21,137 bases of DNA from a virus: positions 1-21,137 of IMG/VR virus record IMGVR_UViG_3300028388_004389; one strand, written 5' to 3'. Positions within the stretch are counted from its first letter, which is position 1. Each line of letters begins with the position of its first letter. The notes under the pieces were generated by a model, which had not been told where the DNA came from, ran no database searches, and saw only the letters and a program-made list of their open reading frames with translations. The position numbers and the translations under genes are program-made. Of this stretch, positions 7,001 through 14,755 are shown one piece after another.

Positions 7001-8674
7001 TTATTGACCGACGATTTCACTAAACTCAACACCTGTGCGTGTAGCAACAAAGTTGAGAGTGATATAGTTAATTGAACGAGCCGGCTTGATGTAGATGTCA
7101 GCTACGAATTGATTTGAGTCAATTACGTTACCAGTATTATTGGTTTCGTCACACACTACCAAGAAGTCGGTAATACCACGACGGCCTTTGACATCACGCA
7201 AGAACGGTTCTACGAGATTGCGGAACTGTGCACGAGTAAATTCATCATTAAACTCGAACAATTGGAACCTTGAGGCGGCTGATATTGCCTTCTCAAGAAT
7301 GATAAACAATCTGCGTACATTGATACGATCAAAAGCAGAAGGACGAGCCAAAGCTGTCTTATCACCAAACAACACTGTACCTTCACCTGGGAACGATACA
7401 ATTGGATTAACCCGAGCTTGATACAGTGTATCCCGATCAGCCTTTTTAGGATTAAAACCTATCTTTGTTATACCCAGTAATTGACCTCTATTTAAACCTG
7501 CAGGTGAGAACCATGCATCAGCAACATTATCTGTGTTTGCACACAAACCTGCAATGTGTCCGGCCGCTGGAATCCATCTATAAACATCGCTGTACTTATC
7601 GTATACGTAGACACATGTGGAGTCCATTACAGCGTAAGACGAAGAAGTAATTTGATCAGCCCAAGACAGTACGTCTGTCAATGGAGTGGAGCTTTGTCCA
7701 TTTGTGTAATCCACAGGGGGTGATATGAATGTTATTAGAGACTTGTTAATCTCTGCAATATCAATCATGTTACGCGCATATGTGACTGCATCTTGTCCTG
7801 TAAACGGCTGTCCACCAATTAGAAAATCAACATCCGATGTATCAGGATCATCAACAAAACCAAACGCGTTAAGAGCTTGAGCAGGAGTTAAAGCACCACC
7901 ATCACTACCATCACTAATAGTGTAGGTCTTTGCAGTTAAAAATCCTGAAAAGTCTTCACCAGCTATTGTATTTCCAGCCTCTGTTAATGCAACATCATGA
8001 TCACCCCACCAAATGTAGTTAGACTGCTCATTGATTACAGAAGCGTAATAGTTAGTAGATCCATCTTCTTTCCGCGCATCTCTAGCTTGTGACAAGAAGC
8101 TAAACCGTTCTAATATTGTTCCTGGGATGCCACTAAACAACCCGTTAGAATCAATAACTACGATGTGCATTTCATCATCTACAGCACTTACAGAGCTACC
8201 GTAGATAGATGTAGCAGGTGCAGAAGTAAATTCTGATTTATATGCCCACGAGTCAAACGCGTTATTCTTTGCTGTACAAACTTGTACTTCTATAGAATTA
8301 CCTCGTGATCCAGGATATTTTGCAATCCATTCGATGTTAGAAGTTGTTACTGTTTCATAATGCTTTTGATTTCGCACTACAATGGATTGCCCTGTGCTTG
8401 TAGCATTTGCTTCAGTGCCCAAAGTGCGAATCACACGTAATTGATTACCATACTGCAAAAATGCACTTGCAACCATAAAGGCATGCTCTGAACCATTAAG
8501 TGGCTCTCCAAAGACCTGAACTAACTCCTTTTCACTGCCAACAGACACCTCTTGTAGTGCAGGACCCCAGCCAAATTTGCCGACGGTTGCACCCACGGAA
8601 GATGATACAGCAGGAATTACGTTAGTCAAGTCAACTTCGTTTACCTGTACACCAGGTGAGACTTGAAATGCCAT
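7001..8674 (-). CDS. 18: Contractile tail sheath protein gp18
   Basis: Subunit of the contractile sheath around the tube. It has 557 residues, T4 659; shorter sheaths are usual in marine relatives and most of the difference would lie in the protruding central domains. N-terminal signature FQVSPGVQVNEVDLTNVIP with GKFGWGP shortly after. The conserved C-terminal handshake and tube-facing domain includes RLFIILEKAISAASRFQLFE, FNDEFTRAQFRNLVEPFLRD, RRGITDFLVVCDETNN and the terminal IKPARSINYITLNFVATRTG. The ribosome site AGGGGA is strong. A perfect late promoter box sits about 60 bases upstream and a near-consensus TATAAATT (8692-8699) lies nearer the start. Confidence 0.97.
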   Translation of the reverse strand: MAFQVSPGVQVNEVDLTNVIPAVSSSVGATVGKFGWGPALQEVSVGSEKELVQVFGEPLNGSEHAFMVASAFLQYGNQLRVIRTLGTEANATSTGQSIVVRNQKHYETVTTSNIEWIAKYPGSRGNSIEVQVCTAKNNAFDSWAYKSEFTSAPATSIYGSSVSAVDDEMHIVVIDSNGLFSGIPGTILERFSFLSQARDARKEDGSTNYYASVINEQSNYIWWGDHDVALTEAGNTIAGEDFSGFLTAKTYTISDGSDGGALTPAQALNAFGFVDDPDTSDVDFLIGGQPFTGQDAVTYARNMIDIAEINKSLITFISPPVDYTNGQSSTPLTDVLSWADQITSSSYAVMDSTCVYVYDKYSDVYRWIPAAGHIAGLCANTDNVADAWFSPAGLNRGQLLGITKIGFNPKKADRDTLYQARVNPIVSFPGEGTVLFGDKTALARPSAFDRINVRRLFIILEKAISAASRFQLFEFNDEFTRAQFRNLVEPFLRDVKGRRGITDFLVVCDETNNTGNVIDSNQFVADIYIKPARSINYITLNFVATRTGVEFSEIVGQ

Positions 8675-8714
8675 GATTTTCCCCTCATGAAAATTTATAT
8701 GAATTCATTATACG

Positions 8715-8733
8715 ACTTGTTGTCAATACAAGT
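8715..8733 (-). promoter_or_regulatory. Short dyad overlapping the gene 18 late promoter
   Basis: Inverted repeat ACTTGT / ACAAGT with a 7-base loop. On the minus strand the first A of the 5' arm is the last A of the TATAAATA box. The geometry is like the hairpins at 14712 and 17051, but this one is about 40 bases from the ribosome site and cannot hide it. With a stem of only 6 bp it may be chance. Confidence 0.35.
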
Positions 8734-8740
8734 ATTTATA
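8733..8740 (-). promoter_or_regulatory. T4-type late promoter box for the sheath and tube genes
   Basis: Perfect TATAAATA on the minus strand, directly before the end of gene 17 (stop at 8742-8744) and about 60 bases upstream of the gene 18 start. It separates the terminase genes from the highly expressed sheath and tube genes. A second, imperfect box (TATAAATT) lies at 8692-8699. Confidence 0.72.
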
Positions 8741-8741
8741 A

Positions 8742-10352
8742 TTACCATAAAGTCGAGGGATCACCATTAACTGTAGACCAAACCTCGCCTCCAGCTCTAT
8801 GCTTTTCTGTATCATCATAATCATCGATAATACCAAATGGAACAAGCTCATCCTCAGCAAGTCTAACCTGCTCCTCGTACAGCATACGCTTCATTTTAAT
8901 ATCTGTGTTATTAATAAAAAATGGAGTGGTACAATACCAACCAAACATCACTAATGTCATTACAAGATCATCATGATTACCGTCGGATGCCTCATAAGAC
9001 GAACCTTTAGCCTCAAAGGTACTTAACTCAATAATTGTTTCTTTATCTACGATCCTCAGCTTCTTTTGTTCTATGATGTCTTTGATATTAGAACAACCGA
9101 TCCTCTTAACCTTCTTATTCATCGTTTGGCCAAGTGCAGATGATTTGATCATAGACTCAACAAACATATTCTCATATTCCCAGTCATAGTATAAGCCATT
9201 ACAAACAAGCTGCCCTTGATCGTTAGCCTCAATAATGACATATGCATTATTATACATTTTAGCATACTTGTATATCACATCAGGGAACAGCAAAGGAGAT
9301 ATCATATCATCTTGAAATACAGCAACTTGCTCAAACGGATCTGTGCTAATATTAATAATAGAGAATGTACTGTAATCTTGCCCGCGCCCTTTTGCAACAT
9401 CAACGGTCATTACATACTGTGCTTCTTGATCTGGCCGTCTATAGATTCTTAGGTTATGGTGGTTCTCTAACGGCTCAACTGCTTTCATATTGAGCAGTGC
9501 GTCGCCATTAATTAACGTATTACCGGTTCCGTGGAATGTGTTTCCAAATTCTTGATTGAACTGCAACTCAGAAGTGTTTGCGATCGTTTGTTTCTTCCAC
9601 TCTTCATCTCGTCCCGGGACGTCCCACCAATCCACTCTGAATGGCTTAAACTCATTTGTTCCCTGCACAGCCCCTTCCCAGAGTCTATGATAGATGTTTC
9701 CGAGTCCGTTGGCTGTGGAGGTGATGATGACCTTTGTATCCTTTCCCGAAGACACCACAGGGTATGTGGAAGTGTAAAATGTAGCGGCATCTTCAACGAA
9801 AGCAAACTCGTCCAAGAAAAGAAGGTTGACGGACATGCCTCGGATGGATGAGCCTGAAGTGGCAGCAGCAATAATACGACTATTATTAGAAAATTCAATT
9901 GAACCTTTGTTTAGGGATTTGCACCCTGGTTGGAGGAAGAACGGGAGGTTCTCGAGCATAAGAGTGATTCTCGAAAGCATCTCTCTTGCTGTCGCGCCTT
10001 TGTTTGCCAATACTGCGATTGTCTTTTCTGGATTGAAGAGCGCATACCAAAGTAAGTAAGCAACAGAACTAATAGACTTACCTGACTGCCTACAAGCCAA
10101 TACAATAGAGAATCTGTTATCATTGAAGTGATCAAACATCTTCTCCTGATATGGATAAAGATTAAATGGTACTAGACCTTTATCAAGGTGGACAACCTTC
10201 AGATATTTCTTAGCGAAGTACTGAGGCTCACGCATACACTTCTGATACTCTTTAATTTCATCAAGAGTAAAGTTTTGCTCAACACCATCTCGCTTTACAT
10301 TTGGGTTGCCGAGATAACCTTCGTTATTATTCACTATGCTCAATTGTATCAC
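8742..10352 (-). CDS. 17: Terminase large subunit gp17
   Basis: DNA packaging ATPase and headful nuclease. It has 536 residues, T4 610. ATPase domain: Walker A ACRQSGKS (86-93), Walker B LLFLDE (177-182), coupling motif TSTANG (211-216). Nuclease domain: Asp318 in TVDVAKGRGQDYS, Glu375 in VIIEAND and Asp461/462 in NHDDLVMTLVMFGW form the RNase-H-type metal site. The region GNPNVKRD near residue 15 matches the start of the conserved T4 N-terminal domain; the roughly 100 residues T4 has before it are missing. The start given is GTG, but its first G is the last base of the AAAGG ribosome site, so no spacing is left. TTG at 10343, eight bases after AAAGG, is a better start and would give 533 residues. 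The gene overlaps the end of gene 16. Confidence 0.96.
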   Translation of the reverse strand: MIQLSIVNNNEGYLGNPNVKRDGVEQNFTLDEIKEYQKCMREPQYFAKKYLKVVHLDKGLVPFNLYPYQEKMFDHFNDNRFSIVLACRQSGKSISSVAYLLWYALFNPEKTIAVLANKGATAREMLSRITLMLENLPFFLQPGCKSLNKGSIEFSNNSRIIAAATSGSSIRGMSVNLLFLDEFAFVEDAATFYTSTYPVVSSGKDTKVIITSTANGLGNIYHRLWEGAVQGTNEFKPFRVDWWDVPGRDEEWKKQTIANTSELQFNQEFGNTFHGTGNTLINGDALLNMKAVEPLENHHNLRIYRRPDQEAQYVMTVDVAKGRGQDYSTFSIINISTDPFEQVAVFQDDMISPLLFPDVIYKYAKMYNNAYVIIEANDQGQLVCNGLYYDWEYENMFVESMIKSSALGQTMNKKVKRIGCSNIKDIIEQKKLRIVDKETIIELSTFEAKGSSYEASDGNHDDLVMTLVMFGWYCTTPFFINNTDIKMKRMLYEEQVRLAEDELVPFGIIDDYDDTEKHRAGGEVWSTVNGDPSTLW

Positions 10353-10743
10353 CTTTCAACAACATTCTCTGCAAGTCTGTTGTTGATCCCACAAACACAT
10401 TATTATTAGTGACTTTGGACTCTGCTGGTCCGTTCTTCTTTGTATCAATCTCGTCCTTCTTCTTCTGAAGATCCATTAGCTTGTCAGTAGTATCAGCTAT
10501 ATTCTTAACCATACCAGACAACACTTCATATGCACGAGGGTGTTCAGACTCAGAAGCCAACGCCATCATTCCATGAAGGGCTTCTGTGCTATTGTCGATT
10601 AACTCTCTGTACTTATTACGAGAGTACTCATAGTCATCTTGAATCTCTTTATTCTGCTGAGGGATAGGAGGAGTTGCATCTTCCGTTGGCTCAGGAAGAT
10701 GGGCGGAAAGAGATTGTGTGAGTTTATCAAGTTTATTTGTCAT
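10327..10743 (-). CDS. 16: Terminase small subunit gp16
   Basis: Small terminase; it recognises concatemeric phage DNA and stimulates gp17. It has 138 residues, T4 164. The central block ALHGMMALASESEHPRAYEV then GMVKNIADTTDKLMDLQKKK is the conserved oligomerisation core with its long coiled-coil helix. The N-terminal 35 residues (proline- and acid-rich) and the C-terminal tail are probably flexible and would contact DNA and gp17. The start overlaps the gene 15 stop (ATGA, four bases) and the end overlaps gene 17, so the 15-16-17 trio is tightly coupled. Confidence 0.93.
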   Translation of the reverse strand: MTNKLDKLTQSLSAHLPEPTEDATPPIPQQNKEIQDDYEYSRNKYRELIDNSTEALHGMMALASESEHPRAYEVLSGMVKNIADTTDKLMDLQKKKDEIDTKKNGPAESKVTNNNVFVGSTTDLQRMLLKGDTIEHSE

Positions 10744-11735
10744 GTTAATATCTCATAATCAAACATTTGAGCTTGTGTTCCAGATACATTTCCAAGTATA
10801 TTCTCACCCTCAATAAAGTATGCATCTGGATTTGATACCTGAACTTTAGTTTGTCCATCAGCTTCATCGTAAATCACTGATTGAATAATCGCAGTTGTAC
10901 CAGAAGTTTGACCAAGGATACTTTCACCTTCCTGAAAACCTAGAATCTCACCAGAAATAAATTGCAATTGAAATCTGAATACGGTTGGAATAAAGTACAC
11001 AGCTGTTTGGGTGTTCCAGGTGTCGTCCTGCCTAGCATATACAGGATCCGTTTGTACCTGAACCATTTCAAACAACTCTGTATCATCCAAATCAACAAAG
11101 TTTGTATAAACTTGTCTGATAACAGCTGATGTATCAACAGGACCCCAAAACCTTGTTTTCAATTGAAAATCTAATGTGTAAATTATTACACGCCTTGATT
11201 CATAATCACCCTCGTAATCATCTACAAAAGAAACATTCTGTAATGTTATAGGAACATCAAATGAATTCTCAACACCCTCGAGGTATCTAACACTTACATT
11301 ATAGGTGGGTTGAAATAATGGTAAAATTTGTTCAACTATCTGTAATCCATCATCCTGATTTTTTACCATAATGTTCAGCTGAAAATCAAGTATGTATGGT
11401 ACACTGTTACTGACAAAAGCCTTAGTATCTCCAACATCAGGGTTTGCTTGCAATCTATTAAACATTGATTGTTTGGTAGTGCTATCGTATGCCATACCCG
11501 TCATTTCAAAAGACATTCGAGGCAATTTAATTGCTAATTTCTGATCTTCTAAATCTGATTGCTGATCCAATCTGGCTAAGAACTTTTGCTTAGGGCCATA
11601 TGATAGAGGCACCTTAATAATGCTTTCTACGCCACCACCACCACGCCTTAGCACATTGATATCATTAAACATGGTACCAAAGATTGCTACAGTCTTTCGT
11701 ATAATTGAGTGGTAATAATGACCTTTTGTTAACAT
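10740..11735 (-). CDS. 15: Tail sheath stabiliser and completion protein gp15, extended
   Basis: Forms the hexameric cap on the head-proximal end of the tail and contacts gp14 when head and tail join. Residues 5-30 (GHYYHSIIRKTVAIFGTMFN and following) and 130-143 (GLQIVEQILPLFQP), then SRRVIIYTLDFQL and the FWGPVDTSAVIRQVYTNF block, match T4 gp15 (272 residues) closely. The match ends near residue 248. The remaining 83 residues are an extension not seen in T4, built from a roughly 40-residue repeat (FQEGESILGQTSGT at 267-280, FIEGENILGNVSGT at 307-320), probably a small beta module. It lies one base after the fibre-like gene and overlaps gene 16 by four bases. Confidence 0.92.
   Translation of the reverse strand: MLTKGHYYHSIIRKTVAIFGTMFNDINVLRRGGGGVESIIKVPLSYGPKQKFLARLDQQSDLEDQKLAIKLPRMSFEMTGMAYDSTTKQSMFNRLQANPDVGDTKAFVSNSVPYILDFQLNIMVKNQDDGLQIVEQILPLFQPTYNVSVRYLEGVENSFDVPITLQNVSFVDDYEGDYESRRVIIYTLDFQLKTRFWGPVDTSAVIRQVYTNFVDLDDTELFEMVQVQTDPVYARQDDTWNTQTAVYFIPTVFRFQLQFISGEILGFQEGESILGQTSGTTAIIQSVIYDEADGQTKVQVSNPDAYFIEGENILGNVSGTQAQMFDYEILT
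10764..10937 (-). repeat. Tandem 40-residue beta-module repeat inside gene 15
   Basis: Two copies of the protein pattern F-x-E-G-E-x-I-L-G-x-x-S-G-T lie 40 residues apart in the C-terminal extension of gp15. Similar Gly-Glu / Ser-Gly-Thr repeats occur in structural proteins of marine T4-like phages (recalled). The copies are diverged at the DNA level. Confidence 0.7.
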
Positions 11736-11736
11736 A

Positions 11737-12939
11737 TTACAGTGCCGCTATACGTGCTTGGAAGTCAGCAAAGTCAACCGCATTCGCGGCCGCTGTCTGA
11801 ATATCTGACTTGAGATTGTCAATTTGAGCTTGTAGATTCACGTCCTCAGCTATAAGCGTGCTTTCAGTGCTTTGTAAAGCAGCTTGTAATGCATAATCAC
11901 TTGAATCAGTCAATTCTGCAACTGTTGTAGGAATTGATGGAGCAGTGTATGATAATACACCTGTACCTGAATTGTAATTAATATCACCTGTTACTGAAAT
12001 AGCTGCTCTTGCCCTTGCATCGGTGAAGTACAAATTTGTTGGTGTTGTTGATTCTGGAACACTATCAGTATCAACTTCAGAAAATGAAGTTGTTAAGTTT
12101 TGCAATCCAGTATCAAGCTGTTGCACACCGGTCTGGAGCGTTGTAATGTCAGAGCTATAGTCTACTATAGTAGGTGTGTCTGTAAGATCATTATAGCTGC
12201 CAGAAAATAGAGTTGGAGTATCTGTTAGATCATTGTAACTACCTGAGAACAAAGTTGGTTTATTTATTAGGTCATCATAATCGCCAGAAAACGTTGCAGG
12301 TAAACCGGTAACAGTGGCATTGGTAAGATCAACATTTCCTTCAAACACTGCATTGCTTGAAGTATTAATGGGACCTACAATTTCACCAGTGGAGGCATTT
12401 ATTAATGATGTTCCATCGTTTGCAGTAACATTTCCGGAAATGTTAGCGTTGACCTGTCCAACAATATTCACTTCTTGGGCATTAATATCCAACTGAGCTT
12501 GTGTGGTAATATTCAACACGTTACTGGTTATATTAGTGTTAAACGTACCTGAATCAATTGTTATTCCATTATTACCAATAATATTTAATTCATACGCGAC
12601 TCCATTACCAGCATTGAGCTCGGTAACGTAAATTGTACGAAGTGGAGTTTGATCTTGGCCAATTGTATAAAAACCTCCATCAGTAACTAACGAAGAGGTT
12701 ATAGTTCCTCGTACTTGCTCAAGATCTTGAAAGGGATCATCCAAATCTCTAATAGTTGTTGGAATATCAGGTCTGTTAATTAAATCGACATAGTCCCCTG
12801 TACGAGAAACATTAGAAAATCCTTCATTATACGAATATAATTCATTAAAATTAGAATTAATTTTAAACGTTGCGGACCTCAGCGAATCCCCAGTTCCATC
12901 ATTTGGCTCCGTACCACTATCAATAATTAATTGTGCCAT
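11737..12939 (-). CDS. Fibre-like virion structural protein between neck genes 14 and 15
   Basis: Not assigned to a named T4 gene. It has 400 residues. The N-terminus (LIIDSGTEPNDGTGDSLRSA, then FKINSNFNELY) is a motif seen at the start of many marine phage fibre and structural proteins. A beta-rich, Asn/Thr-rich middle (about 100-215) looks like a trimeric beta-helix. Three tandem copies of FSG-x-Y-x-DL-xx-xPT fill 217-257. NLYFTDARARAAI (302-314) is another common fibre motif, and the last 50 residues form a predicted coiled coil (heptad-like STLIAEDVNLQAQIDNL). Set between neck genes 14 and 15, it could be a whisker- or collar-type fibre attached to the neck; T4 has its whisker gene wac just upstream of 13. 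That role is inference. Confidence 0.75.
   Translation of the reverse strand: MAQLIIDSGTEPNDGTGDSLRSATFKINSNFNELYSYNEGFSNVSRTGDYVDLINRPDIPTTIRDLDDPFQDLEQVRGTITSSLVTDGGFYTIGQDQTPLRTIYVTELNAGNGVAYELNIIGNNGITIDSGTFNTNITSNVLNITTQAQLDINAQEVNIVGQVNANISGNVTANDGTSLINASTGEIVGPINTSSNAVFEGNVDLTNATVTGLPATFSGDYDDLINKPTLFSGSYNDLTDTPTLFSGSYNDLTDTPTIVDYSSDITTLQTGVQQLDTGLQNLTTSFSEVDTDSVPESTTPTNLYFTDARARAAISVTGDINYNSGTGVLSYTAPSIPTTVAELTDSSDYALQAALQSTESTLIAEDVNLQAQIDNLKSDIQTAAANAVDFADFQARIAAL
12169..12291 (-). repeat. Three tandem 14-residue fibre repeats
   Basis: Codes for three consecutive copies of FSG(D/S)Y(D/N)DL(I/T)(N/D)(K/T)PT within the 400-residue fibre-like protein. Copies two and three are nearly identical in protein but differ at synonymous DNA positions. 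Such YNDLxNKPT repeats are frequent in trimeric phage fibres. Confidence 0.85.
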
Positions 12940-12951
12940 ATTGTTATCCTA

Positions 12952-13956
12952 CTAACCGTTACTCATTAAAATAGTTGTTACATCTGTTGTAATATTATCC
13001 GAGTCCATAGTAAACACCTCAGGTGCTACTACAGCCGGTGCACTATCAATTGCTGGCTCTCCAAATGGATTGGATTCGCTGAAATCTATAATTGAATCTG
13101 CTTCTTGCTCTATTATATAGTTACTTGCAGCAAGATCATTCGCAAATGTTTGATCAACGTTTTCTTCCATATCATAGACAACGTTGACTAACGCACTGAT
13201 GGATGTATCTTCCACATCAAACAACCGCGCATCAGTAACAAAGTTTCTCACGCGGCCATCAGAGCTCTTTAGATCCACAAACTCCATTAATGAGCCATTA
13301 AATGCAACCAACTTCGCTGAAATATTTACAGCAGGGCGACCATTAACACTATCAAGAACCTGCTGAGTGTAAGTATTTCCAACTTCTATTGCACCCGTTA
13401 CATCTGACACCTGAACAATTTGCTTATATCCAGCTGCACCTTCAATTGAATCGATTTCCTCGAATCCAGTGTCAAAGTCTTCCTCGTTGTACTCAAATAA
13501 TCTAGCACGTAGCTTGTATACAGGCAGATTATTTAACTGATAAAATGGCTGCTCGTGCTCAACGAATGATATCTCAAAGAATGAATTTGATAAAGGAAGA
13601 AAAATTAAGTCCCCTTCATTAGGTCTGATTAAAGTAGCTTCGTAAAAGCCTATCTGCTTTTCCCATGACCGTTTAGCCATAATAAACGTAGCTTCATCTC
13701 TGAGCTCCATTCCAAACTTGGATAGCAAATTACCTTCACCTTCAAAGCCTTCTGTGTTCTCTATATACGCTTCGATCGTATAGGCCGCATCAAACTTTGA
13801 TTCAACATCCTCACCAAGAATGAAGTCACGCGTAACAATACGACGAGGACAATAAAATACATCCTGTCCGTACATCTTCAACGATTCGATAATAATATCT
13901 TCGAAGAGGAACTGTTCAGTTCTTACTTTTGGTGAGAAGAATACATTCGTTGGCAT
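12952..13956 (-). CDS. 14: Neck protein gp14, with inserted beta domain
   Basis: Head-completion (neck) protein; with gp13 it closes the portal and receives the tail. It has 334 residues, T4 256. Residues 15-165 match T4 gp14: FEDIIIESLKMYGQDVFYCP, RDFILGEDVESKF, FGMELRDEATF, EGDLIFLPLSNSFFEI and EQPFYQLN. The last part, with DFSESNPFGEP near residue 291, corresponds to the acidic DPF end of T4 gp14. Between about 178 and 262 lies an insert (IVQVSDVTGAIEVGNTY, NISAKLVAFNGS, MEFVDLKSSDGRVRNFV) that looks like an independent small beta domain. It follows gene 13 by two bases and precedes the fibre-like gene by 12. Confidence 0.92.
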   Translation of the reverse strand: MPTNVFFSPKVRTEQFLFEDIIIESLKMYGQDVFYCPRRIVTRDFILGEDVESKFDAAYTIEAYIENTEGFEGEGNLLSKFGMELRDEATFIMAKRSWEKQIGFYEATLIRPNEGDLIFLPLSNSFFEISFVEHEQPFYQLNNLPVYKLRARLFEYNEEDFDTGFEEIDSIEGAAGYKQIVQVSDVTGAIEVGNTYTQQVLDSVNGRPAVNISAKLVAFNGSLMEFVDLKSSDGRVRNFVTDARLFDVEDTSISALVNVVYDMEENVDQTFANDLAASNYIIEQEADSIIDFSESNPFGEPAIDSAPAVVAPEVFTMDSDNITTDVTTILMSNG

Positions 13957-13958
13957 AT

Positions 13959-14708
13959 TTAACCTATAAACATATCAACAGGCATTTCGTGATTCATACG
14001 AATCTCTTCTTCCAGCTGTTGTATCTCATTTGTAGCATCATCAAATAGTTGACGACCATTTAGCATTACTCCACCAGGAAGCTGCATCCCTTCAAACTTT
14101 AATAAGTTTTGTCCCCACTGTCTCTTAACAAGAGCTGTAAAGTATTTCTTTAACCACATATCATTGTATACATCAGGATAGTTCGAAGGATCAACAGTTT
14201 GATATCCCTCTACAATTATATATTCACCTTCTTGGATTTCTTTGCCCCATTCTGAATCTAGATGAAGTTCATTCTTATGGCGACTAAAACGAATATGCTC
14301 CGTTCCATTGAGCATCATATCAATTGTTCCAAGATACTGTTGGATCTGATAATAATTTGAAAGGTTACCCATATGACCGAGCTGATACATATCATTCAAC
14401 ATCATTTGATAGCGAACATCAAACATGTTAACACCATAGCTGTTCTCGTCAGAAAAGGGGAAAATTCTAATAACAAAGATCAAGCTATCTGGAAGAGTTA
14501 TAAATCGATTTGAAACATCTTGGGCTGTAACTTCATGCTTATAATACATCCGAGATGTTGAGTCAGAATGATATTCTTGCCAATACTGAATAGCTTCATC
14601 CAAACGATCGCTCGCCTGATCATCATCGACGTTAATTTCGAGCACAGGTGCACCTAATGATCTGTAGGCGTACTCGATTAATTCTATTCGTGTTTGTGGT
14701 GCTGCCAT
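13959..14708 (-). CDS. 13: Neck protein gp13
   Basis: Head-completion protein that binds under the portal and with gp14 forms the neck. It has 249 residues, T4 309. Signature regions are the N-terminal helix TRIELIEYAYRSLGAPVLEI, VDDDQASDRLDEAIQYWQEY, FPFSDENSYGVNMFDVRYQM and the C-terminal WLKKYFTALVKRQWGQNL. Its ribosome site, AGGG eight bases before the ATG, lies in the 3' arm of a 12-bp hairpin overlapping a late promoter box. Translation may therefore depend on where the RNA starts. It is followed by gene 14 two bases later. Confidence 0.94.
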   Translation of the reverse strand: MAAPQTRIELIEYAYRSLGAPVLEINVDDDQASDRLDEAIQYWQEYHSDSTSRMYYKHEVTAQDVSNRFITLPDSLIFVIRIFPFSDENSYGVNMFDVRYQMMLNDMYQLGHMGNLSNYYQIQQYLGTIDMMLNGTEHIRFSRHKNELHLDSEWGKEIQEGEYIIVEGYQTVDPSNYPDVYNDMWLKKYFTALVKRQWGQNLLKFEGMQLPGGVMLNGRQLFDDATNEIQQLEEEIRMNHEMPVDMFIG

Positions 14709-14711
14709 TGT

Positions 14712-14740
14712 AATAGCCCTAGAGTTGTTCTAAGGCTATT
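14712..14740 (-). promoter_or_regulatory. Hairpin covering the gene 13 ribosome site (copy 1)
   Basis: A 12-bp stem (5' arm AATAGCCTTAGA, 3' arm TCTAGGGCTATT in the coding sense, one G-U pair) with a 5-base loop ACAAC. The 3' arm contains AGGG, the only ribosome-site-like sequence, eight bases from the gene 13 ATG. There is no T-tract after it, so terminator function is unlikely. The 5' arm begins inside the TATAAATA box, so RNA started at that promoter should lack most of it. Confidence 0.75.
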
Positions 14741-14745
14741 TATAA
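14715..14745 (-). repeat. 31-bp direct repeat, copy 1
   Basis: Matches 17051-17081 at 30 of 31 positions. Contains the late promoter octamer and most of the hairpin. The two copies flank the 762-residue fibre gene. Confidence 0.9.
14737..14744 (-). promoter_or_regulatory. T4-type late promoter box for gene 13
   Basis: Perfect TATAAATA on the minus strand, 28 bases upstream of the gene 13 ATG. Its last four bases are the first four of the hairpin stem at 14712-14740. From the T4 rule (octamer at about -13 to -6) the start site would be near 14731-14732, within the 5' arm. Confidence 0.78.
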
Positions 14746-14755
14746 TGATTTGATA

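Noticed and set aside
9512-9898. Open frame of about 128 codons within the gene 17 region
   Set aside because: It overlaps the ATPase domain of gp17 in another frame and has low-complexity Leu/Ser/Thr composition; no ribosome site seen.
9531-10059. Plus-strand open frames opposite gene 17
   Set aside because: Antisense shadows of a strongly conserved coding region; no promoter, ribosome site or protein motif supports them.
12250-12275. TTTATTTATTA as a promoter octamer within the fibre-like gene
   Set aside because: Does not match TATAAATA on either strand and lies inside a repeat-coding region.
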